Source: Vulcanisaeta sp. JCM 16159
Lineage (GTDB): Archaea > Thermoproteota > Thermoprotei > Thermoproteales > Thermocladiaceae
Reading direction: 5' to 3'
DNA: 64,000 nt
NCBI RefSeq assembly: GCF_001316265.1
Contig: NZ_BBDN01000008.1
Location: forward strand, 79,619 to 143,618
This document shows positions 49,424 to 59,539 of this stretch, piece after piece (the first letter of the stretch is position 1; every line of letters starts with the position of its first letter). The notes under the pieces are model-generated. The model saw only the letters and a list, made by a program, of their open reading frames with translations. It searched no databases and was not told the DNA's origin. A program made the translations under genes and the position numbers.

Positions 49424-50347
49424 ATGAGAATTAGGATTGCAACGAGGGGCAGTAGATTATCGCTAATACAGACGGAGATCGTGATGAATATGATAAGAAG
49501 AGTTGAGCCTGAGGTACAGTTTGACATAATTGTTGTGAGGACGACAGGTGATGTTATTCAGGATAAACACTATACGCATTGGCGTAAAGGGGATTTTTGA
49601 GAAGGAGGTTAACCTGGCGTTGCTGATGAATAAGGCTGACATAGCCGTACACAGTCTCAAGGACCTACCCAGTGAGATTAGCCCAGGTCTTATAGTTGCA
49701 GGTTTCTCGCATAGGGACCCGCCATATGACGTATTGGTTGTCAAAGGTGATTACCCAAGCGATCTGACGGCATTGCCTAGTGGGGCTAGTGGGCACGTCA
49801 AGTGTTAGGCGCAGGGCATTTCTTCTTAACGTTAGGAGGGACTTATCAATAAGTGTGATTAGGGGTAATGTCGATACGCGAATTAATAAGTTAATCAAAG
49901 GTGATTATGATGCTATTGTGATTGCGGAGGCCGGACTTACGAGGTTAATGAATAACATAGACCAACTTAACATTAAGTATACCCGCATATCCCTTGACCT
50001 ATTACCGCCAGCGCCTGGACAGGGCATAATAGCGGTAGTTGCCCGTGAAAAGGACACGGACCTAATAGATCTCTTGAATAGGGCTAGCGATCCTAAGGCC
50101 AGCTGAGGCGTTGGCTGAGAGGGCGTTCCTAAGGGCTATTGGTGGGGGCTGCCACGTACCTGTTGGCGGCATAGCGATTTATGAGAGGGATAGTATGGAG
50201 TTCATTGCTGGTATGGCTGATTTGAATGGGGAGAGGAAGATTATTGTTAAGTTAAGTGGTTCATCGGCGAACCCTGAGGAACTCGGGATAAATGCAGCGC
50301 GTGAGCTACTGAGGCGGTGGAGTGGAAGTGAGGCCGCTGGATCCTAA
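49424..50347 (+). CDS. hemC: Hydroxymethylbilane synthase HemC (three frame breaks)
   Basis: Polymerises four porphobilinogens. [20 protein letters not shown] at the start, [15 protein letters not shown], then after the first break [16 protein letters not shown] and [53 protein letters not shown], and the cofactor-binding Cys in [12 protein letters not shown]. Breaks are near 49575, 49795 and 50103. Three breaks in an essential pathway gene argue for sequencing error. Siroheme or heme made here fits a respiratory lifestyle; other hem genes are not in the window. Confidence 0.9.
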
Positions 50348-50640
50348 TGGCGAGGAACCTGGGTTTCACCGTATTCTGGCGAGCTAATAACCTATCAAGG
50401 CGATTTTTGAGGAAGGGAATTCACGTATCTTAAGGGTCACTTTACCCTAGTTAGCGCAGTCAATTTAACCTGGGTACTAGGTATGTGATTGATAAGACCA
50501 AGGGACTAATGAGGGAGACAACTGGGCAAATTAAGTATGGTGCATTCGTTAGTAAGTGGGCCCTGGATGGTCGCTTGATTACCTGGCCTTTAATAAGCCT
50601 TGAAATGAGGTCATGAGGAGTAGGGTTTAGCAGGATGAGG
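50348..50640 (+). other. Unassigned, frame-broken coding remnant after hemC
   Basis: No intact reading frame is present, but long amino acid-like stretches can be followed across frames: LITYQGDF, then EFTYLKGHFTLVSAVN, then NLGTRYVIDKTKGLMRETTG and YGAFVSKWALDGRLITWPL, ending at TCATGA near 50617. This suggests a gene of about 85-100 codons with three indels, or an eroded pseudogene. It does not match HemD that I can recognise. The bases to 50688 hold nothing further. Confidence 0.35.
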
Positions 50641-50688
50641 ACAAGCCCTGTAGGGTCTTGAGTAGGCGTAGGCTGGTGGTGTGCGTCA

Positions 50689-51384
50689 TTAAGCGATTAT
50701 GGGTAACCTAAGAGCCATGGCCATTAAAGACGTAGTTACCGGTATTGCAAGGTTATCCTCCATTCCATAAGCCTCCGCCAATGCGGCGACCACGGTTATT
50801 GCTAGGGAATTGATCAATTGATTCGTGAATAGGAATAGTACTATGGCCAGCGATGCCATGCCCACCAATGCGCCTTCCATGGTGGCATTACTGAAGGGGA
50901 GCCTAACCCTACCAAGGAGTACACCGCCAATTGCACTCATAGTGTCGTAGACTATTACCGATATTATTCCGTAAATGACGTAATTACCAGTCAATAATTG
51001 ACTAATCAATACCCCAATGGCACCCATTAAAATGCCCAGGTAACCACCCCTCCTCTCGTAATCCCTCTCGACACTCTCAAGTAATTCCTTTACGGTCTTC
51101 TCAAGTCTCATTAGTCCATCATCCAAGGTATCTATTGGTATTGCGGAGCCTATTGGCGATTTAATGACTTGCTGCAGTATCGATCTTCTAGCGCTTGTTA
51201 GTGCGTCTAATAGGACCACCGTGATTATCGGTCTCTTAACCTGTATAACGTATATCACGGAAACGCCTAGGACAATCAATGTGAAGTACAAGGTAGTTGA
51301 TATACCATAGGTCTCCAAATTAACTATGAATGGGATGATTAGGAATACGGATAACGTTACATGGATCAATTTCCTAAGTGCCAT
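50689..51384 (-). CDS. SEC59/DGK1/VTE5-family kinase (CTP-dependent polyprenol/lipid kinase-like)
   Basis: 232 residues with six or seven membrane helices. The N terminus ALRKLIHVTLSVFLIIPF and the C-terminal EAYGMEDNLAIPVTTSL (EAxG...D N) are the landmarks of the dolichol/phytol kinase family, which phosphorylates long-chain lipids with CTP; SNATMEGALVGMAS carries the conserved Glu. The middle has a cytoplasmic insert of ~90 residues with a coiled segment. ATG 51384 overlaps the stop of DUF371, indicating an operon; an earlier ATG 51420 is in the other gene's frame. Confidence 0.8.
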   Translation of the reverse strand: MALRKLIHVTLSVFLIIPFIVNLETYGISTTLYFTLIVLGVSVIYVIQVKRPIITVVLLDALTSARRSILQQVIKSPIGSAIPIDTLDDGLMRLEKTVKELLESVERDYERRGGYLGILMGAIGVLISQLLTGNYVIYGIISVIVYDTMSAIGGVLLGRVRLPFSNATMEGALVGMASLAIVLFLFTNQLINSLAITVVAALAEAYGMEDNLAIPVTTSLMAMALRLPIIA

Positions 51385-51838
51385 CGCCTTCAGCTGTTCT
51401 ATCCTGCCCAAGGTCAACACCTATAATATAAACTGTCAGGGGACTCTCCTTCTTTAATCTATCTATGAGTCTTCTATCGAGGTCAATGGCTGCCTTATTC
51501 GCCCTAATCATAAGTGTTGCATCATCAACGTAACCACTCCTTCTAATGATTAACTTGCTGCCATTACTTAGGGTTAGCCGTGATGAGCCCATGCCAATAA
51601 CGTAATCAAAGTAGTCATCGACCACGAATATTGCTATTACGATAGACCCATCCTTCCTTATGACTTCTTTGAGCTCGGGACTTATGTCCAATAAGCCCTT
51701 ATTAGCTTTAATACCGATTATGCAATCGCCCCTGGGTGTTAGGTAATCATCTTTAGTAACCTCTATGGTGGTTCTATGCCTAGCCCTGACATTAACGTGG
51801 CCCCAAGCCCTTATTTCGTCAACGACTATCTTAACCAC
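51374..51838 (-). CDS. DUF371-family protein
   Basis: 154 residues, an archaeal protein of unknown function. RAWGHVNVRARHRTTIEVTKDD and LTPRGDCIIGIKANKGL, DDATLMIRANKAAIDLDR fit DUF371. Its 3' end overlaps the SEC59-type gene by 11 bases, so the two are one transcript. Intact frame; TATA-like TTAAGCTTTATTG upstream near 51855. Confidence 0.85.
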   Translation of the reverse strand: MVKIVVDEIRAWGHVNVRARHRTTIEVTKDDYLTPRGDCIIGIKANKGLLDISPELKEVIRKDGSIVIAIFVVDDYFDYVIGMGSSRLTLSNGSKLIIRRSGYVDDATLMIRANKAAIDLDRRLIDRLKKESPLTVYIIGVDLGQDRTAEGDGT

Positions 51839-51890
51839 GTAAATACTATATCAATAAAGCTTAATTATCTTAATTTCTATGGTATTAGCA

Positions 51891-53012
51891 ATGGATATTG
51901 AGGAGAGATTGTCATTAATAACCAGGTATCCAACGGAGGAAGTGCTCACGGTTGATGAATTAAGGCAGTACCTCGAGACCGGGGTTAAGTTGAAGCATTA
52001 CATAGGCTTTGAGATAAGCGGTTACATACACATTGGCACGGGCATTGTAAGCCTATCAAAGGTTGTTGACCTGCAGAGGCTGGTATTGAGGTTTCCATAC
52101 TACTCGCCGACATACACTCATGGCTCAATAATAAACTTGGCGGCGACCTTGAACTAATTAGGAGGGTCGCGAATAGGTACTACGTGGAGACGTTTAAGAA
52201 AGTCGTTGAGCTGCTCGGCGGCGACCCTGACAATGTGAGGTTCTACATGGCAAGTGACCTGTATCACAATAATGATGAGTACTGGTACCTAATACTCGAC
52301 CTAGCCAGGATGACTAACCTAGCCGATATTAGGCATAGCCTGACGATACTCGGTAGGAAAATGGGTGAGTCAATACCCATGTCATGGCTCGTTTACCCGT
52401 TGCTTCAGGTGGCTGACGTCTTCGTGATTGGGTCCCACATTGCGCATGGCGGTATTGACCAGAGGAAGGCCTACGTACTCGCCAGGGAGGTTGCACTGAA
52501 GGTTAGGTTTTACCCATTGACACTCAATAATGAGAAGGTGAAGCCAATAGCCCTATTCCACAGCCTAATACCTGCTAAATATCACGGGCAAGGAGTCCAA
52601 GGAGGAGTTGAGTGAGATGAAGATGAGTAAGTCATTACCAGACACGGCAATATTCCTACATGACAGCGCTGAGACAATTCGCCAAAAAAATACTTAAGGC
52701 TTATTGCCACCTAAGGAGACTCAGACGAACCCAGTGATTGAGTTAGCGCACCTGTTCTCGTTCAGGGAACGTAGGGATAAGCCGTTCATTATTGAGAGAC
52801 CGCAGCAATACGGTGGCGGTAGGCTGGAGTTTTGGACATTTGACGAATTGATTAAAGCATATAGCGAGGGTAAGATACACCCACTGGACCTTAAGAATGC
52901 CGTTGCTGAAGAGGTTGTTAAGTACCTTGAGCCAATAATTAAGTGGTTCCAGGAGGGGCAAGGCGTCAAGTTGATAGAGGAGATGAGTGGTATAATAAAG
53001 GTGACTAGGTAA
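51891..53012 (+). CDS. tyrS: Tyrosyl-tRNA synthetase (four frame breaks)
   Basis: Class I aminoacyl-tRNA synthetase. Start [19 protein letters not shown]; the HIGH-like motif is GYIHIGTGI; after the first break [20 protein letters not shown] and [45 protein letters not shown]; and the KMSKS motif in [15 protein letters not shown]. Breaks are near 52082, 52572, in an A7 run near 52688, and near 52708 ([12 protein letters not shown]). ATG 51891 lies about 28 bases after a TATA box; the in-frame ATG 51879 is too close. An essential gene cannot be broken four times, so these are errors. Confidence 0.92.
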
Positions 53013-53062
53013 GGATTACCTCATAACTTCCTTAATTAACCTGTTAATCGAGTTTGGTTCGA

Positions 53063-54193
53063 TTAACGATAATTCATTAATAACGGCGAAAACCGCCTAA
53101 TAAACGACCAAGGCCTTCTCAATGCGGCTTTTAATATCGCATCAATGTGGTTATCGTAATCCTCAACATCAATCCTCGTTCCACTCATTGATTGCAATAC
53201 TTCGCCTAAGCTCTTATTCATCATCATATGTAGAATATACGACGCCGAGCTTAGTGCTTTTATCCTCTCCCTGACATACCTCCTAAATACAGTATCATAA
53301 ATAACCAATGAATCACTTATAGAGAGTCTCTCCCTTAAGGCATTGATCATGCTATCGGCAAGCAGCCTTGCGCTTAGCATTCCCATTATTATCCCACCCC
53401 CAGTCATTGGCTTAACAAAGCCCCCAGCATCGCCTATAACTGCTACATTACCCGCAGCAACATGATCTGGAGATCCGCCAATCACGATCTTGCCTCCAAA
53501 TGGCTTTAAGTGCTCAGCATTGATAACCTTTAGTAGCTCGGTGAATTTAGCCCATACGTTTGCTTCATCAGCTAAACCAATCCTAAACTCGTGGGAACCC
53601 TTCGGTACAATCCAGGCGAAGTAGTGCTCAAGCAATTTCCTATCAAAAATAACCACAATCTCATCATCGCTCCTTGGCATTAACTTATTTTCTGCGAATG
53701 ACTTCGTATCGGTTTGTACACCATAAACATAGTTTGGGTTCCATGGAATAACATTCCTCGTCAATGTTAGGCCGGCGCCCTCGGCAATCACGGCCAAGTT
53801 AAATGTCTCCTCCCGCGATTTAGTTCTAATAACCCCATTACCTAACTCAATAACCCTTTCACCTAGCAATAACGTGGCACTACCCAACTCATCGGCGAGG
53901 TAATGCTCAAGACCTGGTCTGTCAAGCATTGCTATGGCCCCCCTCCTGAAGTCGAAAGTTATGCTATTACCGCCCAAGTCCGTTATCCTTATGTATCGGT
54001 AAGTACTTACAATAGGAGGCGATATACCGAGCGTCTCCAGTGAGTTGATATTAACAAGACCTGTGCAGTGGGGTGGTACACCGAGCATTTTATCCTCCTC
54101 AAAAATCGTTATGTTCATAACCTTACTCAATTCACGGGCTAGGTAAAGTCCACTGGGTCCTGCGCCAATTATTACGGCATCACTTTTGCCCAT
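53063..54193 (-). CDS. Geranylgeranyl reductase family flavoprotein
   Basis: 376 residues, intact. IIGAGPSGLYLARELSK binds FAD; LGVPPHCTGLVN (the PxxCxG-like motif), LDRPGLEHYLADE, GDAGGFVKPMTGGGIIMGML are characteristic of digeranylgeranylglycerophospholipid reductases, which saturate the isoprenoid side chains of archaeal membrane lipids. Fits with the polyprenyl synthase and isopentenyl phosphate kinase in this window. Start ATG 54193 with AT-rich promoter TTTTAATTTTAA about 25 bases away. Confidence 0.9.
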   Translation of the reverse strand: MGKSDAVIIGAGPSGLYLARELSKVMNITIFEEDKMLGVPPHCTGLVNINSLETLGISPPIVSTYRYIRITDLGGNSITFDFRRGAIAMLDRPGLEHYLADELGSATLLLGERVIELGNGVIRTKSREETFNLAVIAEGAGLTLTRNVIPWNPNYVYGVQTDTKSFAENKLMPRSDDEIVVIFDRKLLEHYFAWIVPKGSHEFRIGLADEANVWAKFTELLKVINAEHLKPFGGKIVIGGSPDHVAAGNVAVIGDAGGFVKPMTGGGIIMGMLSARLLADSMINALRERLSISDSLVIYDTVFRRYVRERIKALSSASYILHMMMNKSLGEVLQSMSGTRIDVEDYDNHIDAILKAALRRPWSFIRRFSPLLMNYR

Positions 54194-54247
54194 TTCAACT
54201 AACCTGGATGGAGAAATTAAAATTAATATTTTAGTTCCTTGATTTAA

Positions 54248-55951
54248 ATGACACTTAACTATACCAAGGTTATTGCGGATCCAACGCTTGGTTGGATTAG
54301 GCTAACTAATGAGGAGGCTAGGTTTATTGATTCCTGCAGGTATGTGCAAAGGCTGCGATATATACATCAACTTGGCTTAACATTCATGGTTTATCCATCA
54401 GCGCACCATAGCAGATTTGAGCATTCACTAGGTACACTTCAAATAGTGACTTTAATGCTCGAGAAAATGCTAAGGTCTAGCGATGTTAAGGAACTACTAA
54501 TTAGCCTTGGTAAGTCTATGGGCCTTGACACCGAGGATGATTTAATAATGCACATGAGAATAGCCGCACTACTGCATGACCTAGGTCATTTACCCTTTTC
54601 CCACGTATTTGAGGGCGTTCTTGGTCAGGGTATTGACCCATTGATAAGGAATTGTAGCAGTAGTATCAACGAGGAAATGCTGGGTAAGGTCTTTAAGGGG
54701 CCCTTTAAGGAGCATGAGTTAATAACCTACTTCATACTCACGAATAATGATGAGTTTAGGCATGTACTTAAGGAGACGATACCGAACATTGACTTGCGTA
54801 TAATAAAGGCGTTATTACATGGTGACATAATAGGTAAGATTGCGGACATACTACCGCAATACGTAGAAGTTATTGGCCATGAAGATGATGCATTCCTTAG
54901 GTCTCTTAGTGATGAATCAAGACCACTTAATATTCTGAGAGGTTTAATAACGGGAGATCTTGATGCTGACAGGATTGAATATGTACTTAGGGACTCCTAC
55001 CTAACGGGGGCTAGTATTGGCTCCGTAATCAGTATTAGTGATGTTGAAAGGATTCTTGATAACATGAAAATTGTTAAGAGCGGTAGGGATTATTTACTAG
55101 CTTTTGACGAGAAGGCCAGGGCTAACCTGGAGGGCTTCATAATTACACGCTTCAACATTTACAAGTTGGTATACCTGCATCATAAGGTTGTTTTATTTAA
55201 TACATTGGCCAGGAACTTATTAAACGAATTATTAAGGCATTACGACGAGCTTAATGACGATATTAGGAATTACCTATGCCAGCTATACCGTTTCTCAATC
55301 GGCTACTTAAAGGGTTATGACATCATGTACGTGATAGATGACTATTTATTGTCTATTCTAATGAGAAATAGACAGTACCTCATTAGTAAGATACGTGGTA
55401 TATCCAAGTACCTAGACCCATTGATAACGAGAAGTACGACATTTAAGGCGCTATGGAAAAGGGACTTCGACTTCATAAATATCATTAATAAGCAGGGTAT
55501 TGAACTTGCATTAATAAATGACGTATTCCCATACCTACTAAGTAAGGTTGAGATTAAGGATAAAGTACTCCAGGTATTCTATGAGGAGTTAAGGAGAGGT
55601 ATTAATGAATCATCACTTGAATGCTTAGTAAACTTAGCTGATGGCGATCTCGAGTCCTTGGTAATAATAGGATTTAGGACATTTGAACCGGAGGCAAGGC
55701 TTAACATAATTCATGGAAACACCTTGGTCAGTATTAATGATATATCCCCATTAGCCGCATCCGTGACAGATGCTTGGAAAAGATCGCCACACGTATTCGT
55801 ATTTGTAGATACTGAAAGGCTGAGCAGTGCTTGTCAAGGTATTGACATAAGCATGGTCCTAAATCACCTTAGGGTTTTGGTTATAAAGGCTATGCATGAT
55901 GCATTAAGGAGTTTCGGTAACATTATTAGTAAGTATTTCAATAGCCCGTAG
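54248..55951 (+). CDS. HD-domain phosphohydrolase, dNTPase/SAMHD1-like
   Basis: 567 residues, intact. The HD motif is split as RFEHSLGTLQIVTLML (H) and MRIAALLHDLGHLPFSHVFEG (HD...H); LRGLITGDLDADRIEYVLRDSYLTG carries the distal Asp typical of the SAMHD1/dGTPase fold. It would hydrolyse a nucleotide phosphate, possibly a dNTP. The C-terminal ~270 residues are helical and specific. It is leaderless from ATG 54248. The 3' end overlaps a converging small gene by 48 bases. Confidence 0.85.
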   Translation: MTLNYTKVIADPTLGWIRLTNEEARFIDSCRYVQRLRYIHQLGLTFMVYPSAHHSRFEHSLGTLQIVTLMLEKMLRSSDVKELLISLGKSMGLDTEDDLIMHMRIAALLHDLGHLPFSHVFEGVLGQGIDPLIRNCSSSINEEMLGKVFKGPFKEHELITYFILTNNDEFRHVLKETIPNIDLRIIKALLHGDIIGKIADILPQYVEVIGHEDDAFLRSLSDESRPLNILRGLITGDLDADRIEYVLRDSYLTGASIGSVISISDVERILDNMKIVKSGRDYLLAFDEKARANLEGFIITRFNIYKLVYLHHKVVLFNTLARNLLNELLRHYDELNDDIRNYLCQLYRFSIGYLKGYDIMYVIDDYLLSILMRNRQYLISKIRGISKYLDPLITRSTTFKALWKRDFDFINIINKQGIELALINDVFPYLLSKVEIKDKVLQVFYEELRRGINESSLECLVNLADGDLESLVIIGFRTFEPEARLNIIHGNTLVSINDISPLAASVTDAWKRSPHVFVFVDTERLSSACQGIDISMVLNHLRVLVIKAMHDALRSFGNIISKYFNSP

Positions 55952-56206
55952 GTAATGAAGGCCCTCATTACTTAACGATACCCTACCATTACTGATCTTT
56001 ATAACATCGAGCAGGTAAATCACGTCATCGAGATTTATTGAGTGACCCATATTGTTTAGGTGTTGAGTTATTTTGGATATAAACTCGGGGAATTCATTAA
56101 TGCTTATATCACCTAGTTTATGAAGCTCCTTAATAACCATTAACTTAAGAATTAATGGGTTTGGAATCTCTCGAGGCATCATCAATACCAATAAATGATA
56201 ACCCAC
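55904..56206 (-). CDS. Small hypothetical protein converging on the HD gene
   Basis: 100 residues. PNPLILKLMVIKELHKLGD and LDDVIYLLDVIKISNGRVSLSNEGLHYLRAIEIL suggest a winged-helix-like small domain. Starts are possible at 56206 or 56179 (MPREIPNP). Forty-eight bases overlap the 3' end of the HD gene on the opposite strand; the intact frame there despite two-strand constraint supports it. No family recognised. Confidence 0.5.
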   Translation of the reverse strand: MGYHLLVLMMPREIPNPLILKLMVIKELHKLGDISINEFPEFISKITQHLNNMGHSINLDDVIYLLDVIKISNGRVSLSNEGLHYLRAIEILTNNVTETP

Positions 56207-56263
56207 TTATTAAGCTAATGATTAAAACATTACTTCTGTGCAGACCAAAACTTTTGATTTACA

Positions 56264-57372
56264 TTAGAATAAATCCACAGGATACTTGCTTATAGGCCTT
56301 GAGCCTGCTTCAGTAATTAATATCGTGTCCTCGATCCTGACACCGCCAATACCCTTAATATATACCCCTGGCTCGACGGTTACTACTTCGTAAGGTTTCA
56401 GTTCTTCATCATTAGAAGGACCTATGGCCGGTCTCTCGTGAACCTCAATACCAACGCCATGACCAGTACTGTGTATGTAGTATGAGTCAAAGCCGTACTC
56501 TGAAAGAACACTCCTCGCAATTAAATCTATCTCCTTAGCCTTAACGCCCGGTCTAACGGAGCTAGAGGCCTTCCTAAAAGCCTCAAGCACGGCTACGGCC
56601 ATATCCTTTAGTTTGCCGTTTACCGGCCCCACCGCAACAGTTCTAGTCATGTCTGTGCAATAAAGGCTATATCGAGCACCTACGTCTATAGTCACTAATT
56701 CACCCCTCCTTATCACCCTATCAGTAAATACATGATGTGGATACGCACCATTTGGTCCTGAGGCAACAATAGGCCTAAACGCCACGTCTTCAGCGCCCCT
56801 GCTTATCATTCCCTGGTACAGCATTGCAGCCACGTCCCTCTCCCTTCTACCTCCAGTCCATTCTTCAGTACGTTATCGAGAGCTTCCTCGGTTATTCGTG
56901 TAGCCTCCTCAATAAACTTAATCTCATAGTCATCCTTAACCTCCCTTATCCTTAATATGTAATCGTTGATACTCACAATCTTAACGCCAATGGAATTAAG
57001 TTCCTTAGCCACTGGTGAGTCTGGGTTATCGATACCAACAATATTGTTGGGTTTAAGACCAACCTCCTTAAGCAGATAATCACCAAGGCCCTTAGACACA
57101 AATAATCTCTCACCTTGTATTCTTTGCGGTATCTCAATGGTTGAGTAGCCAATGAGTGTTATCTCCCCATTAACTAGCTCCTGAACTCTCTGAAAATCAA
57201 GTCTTGGAACTATTAATGTCGCATCCATTGACCTATTGATAATAAACATTAAGCCGCTGTCAATACCTGTAAAGTACTGAAGGTTTGGTTCATTCACAAT
57301 AATAATTAAATCGAGACTCAACTCATCAAATAGACCTAGCACTTTCTTTACACGATACTTGATTAAACCCAC
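56264..57372 (-). CDS. pepQ: Xaa-Pro dipeptidase, M24 family (one frame break)
   Basis: Cleaves dipeptides with C-terminal proline. N-terminal creatinase-like domain (LIIIVNEPNLQYFTGI), then EITLIGYSTIEI and, in the pita-bread domain, VTIDVGARYSLYCTDMTRT (two Asp ligands), HSTGHGVGIEVHE (His), VVTVEPGVY and VRIEDTILIT (Glu ligands). The break is near 56830 between GLEVEGR and the RDVAAMLYQGM part. Joined length ~369 is right. Cytosolic; two metal ions expected. Confidence 0.9.
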
Positions 57373-57425
57373 GATATTGATGAAAGCTAATACATTTTTA
57401 AATTACTTCTCTTTATTCAATATTA

Positions 57426-58082
57426 ATGATTAGCTGGAGCGCGGAGTCTGAGGATGTGTTGATGACTACGTATGTGAATAGGTACTCAGTATTTGGGAAG
57501 ACCATTGAGACGAGGGTCGTGTACGACAAGGCCATTAATAAGTACAAGTTGAGGTTCATATCAATAAAGCCTATGAATGAGATTGAGGTATCCCTACTCA
57601 CGATATTAACGCCTCATTTTAAGTTTACCATAGATTATGTCCAGGATAATAACATCGTAATGCTATACCCAAGCCCAGAGGCTGAGTTATACGATGATCT
57701 ACACGCTGTGAGTACCTACGTTGACTCGCTAGTTACACTGCTAATCGAATTATTGAGCTACTCCAATAACCCCTTATTAAGGTCTGAAATAAACTATGAA
57801 TTGGTATCAAGGAATTGGATACTTGATTTAAGCGAGGAATCAGCAAGTATGTTTAAGGTTTATGACACTAAGGTCGGCATTATTAGGGTGACTGTGGAGC
57901 TTGAGCACCGTCAGCTCGAGTTAGGTAGAGTGAAGGTTGATGTATTAATTAGGGCAATAACGACATTAAAGTGCATAGTTGATTCCCTAGTCAATAAGGG
58001 GTTTAGTGCCCAAATAGTTTATGAGGACCTTGGCGTAGCTCACTTGATCGGTGAATTTCCAAGCCTTGGAATACTAACCTAA
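57426..58082 (+). CDS. Hypothetical alpha/beta protein
   Basis: 218 residues, intact, not recognised. It has alternating strands in the first half (YSVFGKTIETRVVYDKAINKYKLRF) and helices with many Leu (LVTLLIELLSYS) in the middle; no Cys and no membrane segment. A TATA-like TTTTTAAATT lies about 26 bases before ATG 57426, which fits a leaderless mRNA. Divergent from pepQ. Confidence 0.5.
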   Translation: MISWSAESEDVLMTTYVNRYSVFGKTIETRVVYDKAINKYKLRFISIKPMNEIEVSLLTILTPHFKFTIDYVQDNNIVMLYPSPEAELYDDLHAVSTYVDSLVTLLIELLSYSNNPLLRSEINYELVSRNWILDLSEESASMFKVYDTKVGIIRVTVELEHRQLELGRVKVDVLIRAITTLKCIVDSLVNKGFSAQIVYEDLGVAHLIGEFPSLGILT

Positions 58083-58222
58083 TAGCCTCAAAAATAGATG
58101 AAATGATAAATGACGTAGAAAAATCTTGTTCCTAGAATTGCTTAGATATAGCTCAATCTGTATGTTTTCATTCAAGGAACTAGTTTAATTTATAAATAAG
58201 CACGTTGTCTTTAGTGACTTGT

Positions 58223-58694
58223 ATGGCATTAATAACGAATAATTATTACTTAATAGTTTCCGTGGCCCTCATTCAATTTGTAATCTTATCATCATTCATA
58301 TACCAAATATTTAAGGAATCAAAGAAGCCAATAGATAAGGAGTCAGAAAACACCAAAACCAGTGAATCCTCCACTACGATCAGCCAACTGGAGTTTGATA
58401 CTATAAGTAGGAATAAGAGAGACATTGTGAATTATAGTGAATCAATAAATGTGAATGAAGACGAAGTGAGGGTCCTATCATACCTATTGAACAGGGGTGG
58501 CGATGCATACCAGGCAGAGATAGCCAGGGAGTTAGGGCTTCCTAAGAGTACCGTTTCCAGGATTATCAGGAGATTACATGATAAGGGGCTAGTAACCGTT
58601 AGAAGTTGGTAGGTTCAGTTATGTTCAGGTAACGGATATCGACTACGTAGGTGACATAATCAGTAAATCAGGTCTTGATAAGTCGCGAGAATAG
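58223..58694 (+). CDS. Membrane-tethered winged-helix regulator (one frame break)
   Basis: About 157 residues. One membrane helix (LIVSVALIQFVILSSFIYQIF) is followed by a polar Ser/Thr/Lys linker of ~60 residues and a winged helix of the MarR/DUF7343 type: VNEDEVRVLSYLLNRGG, YQAEIARELGLPKSTVSRIIRRLHDKGLVTV. The break is near 58605, after which RFSYVQVTDIDYVG continues the wing. Such one-component membrane-bound regulators are common in archaea. The 3' end overlaps the PfkB kinase gene by 27 bases. ATG 58223 is used; TTG 58205 is possible. Confidence 0.7.
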
Positions 58695-59539
58695 CTTATT
58701 AGCGATATCACTTATTATGTCATTACCTATGACCCCATAAGGCCCCTCACCCATTGTCTTAGCGATTGCGGCGGCATTTGAGAAAATGAATGACCACTCA
58801 AGGTCCTCACCCCTACTGAGCATGTACGTTAATGCGCAGGTCATTACATCACCCGCCCCTGTGGGGTCCCTAACGCTAACAATACCATTTGCTGAGATAC
58901 GAAGTTTATGGCCATTATGCAGTAATATCGACCCATCAGCGCCCATGGTGATTACGATAACCTTATTTGGATACTTATCAGCTATGGTATTGAACCATCC
59001 ATGGGTACATCATCTATACTTGCTTTAATTACGTCTGCATGCTCGATTATCTTTATGACGTCTTTAATGCTAATGCTTGAACTCACATAATTATGTTCAT
59101 CAAATACCCTGGTAAACCCCTGTAAATCAACACCCACGAATTCAACTCCCTCCTTTATATATTGAAGGGTATCTAGGTCGATTTCCCTAGCTATTGGGTT
59201 TACGACAACAGTATCAGGTAGATCGTGTAGATCATTCCTGGAGAAATCGCTGCATTTATGTAATAACCTTAGTTTTCTTGTATTATCGTAATAAGTTATC
59301 TCATATGATGTGCTATTGCAACTATTCAGTACCTTAACTCTATCAGTAATTATACCCCTTTCTTTATAATCAACTAGGTATTCATTAAAGTCCTTACCAA
59401 CCAGTGTAATAGGTAATAAGTTAATACCTAATTGACTCAGGTAAAATGAACAGTACGTTGGCGCACCACCAGGTGATTTCCTAATCAATGAACCCCTCCT
59501 TATTATATCAATGGATGCGTGGCCTATCACTCCGAGCAT
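58668..59539 (-). CDS. PfkB-family carbohydrate kinase (one frame break)
   Basis: Ribokinase-fold kinase with ~290 residues. MLGVIGHASIDIIRRG, SPGGAPTYCSFYLSQLG, and the anion-hole motif RDPTGAGDVMTCALTYML with the catalytic Asp (GAGD). The break is near 58965 between SIDDVP and WFNTIADKYP. The substrate (sugar, inositol or nucleoside) is not visible. It starts in the TAATG overlap with the upstream gene, so it is translated with it. Confidence 0.88.

Noticed and set aside
50348..50640. Uroporphyrinogen-III synthase (hemD) after hemC
   Set aside because: No HemD-like sequence can be read across frames; the fragments are unassigned.
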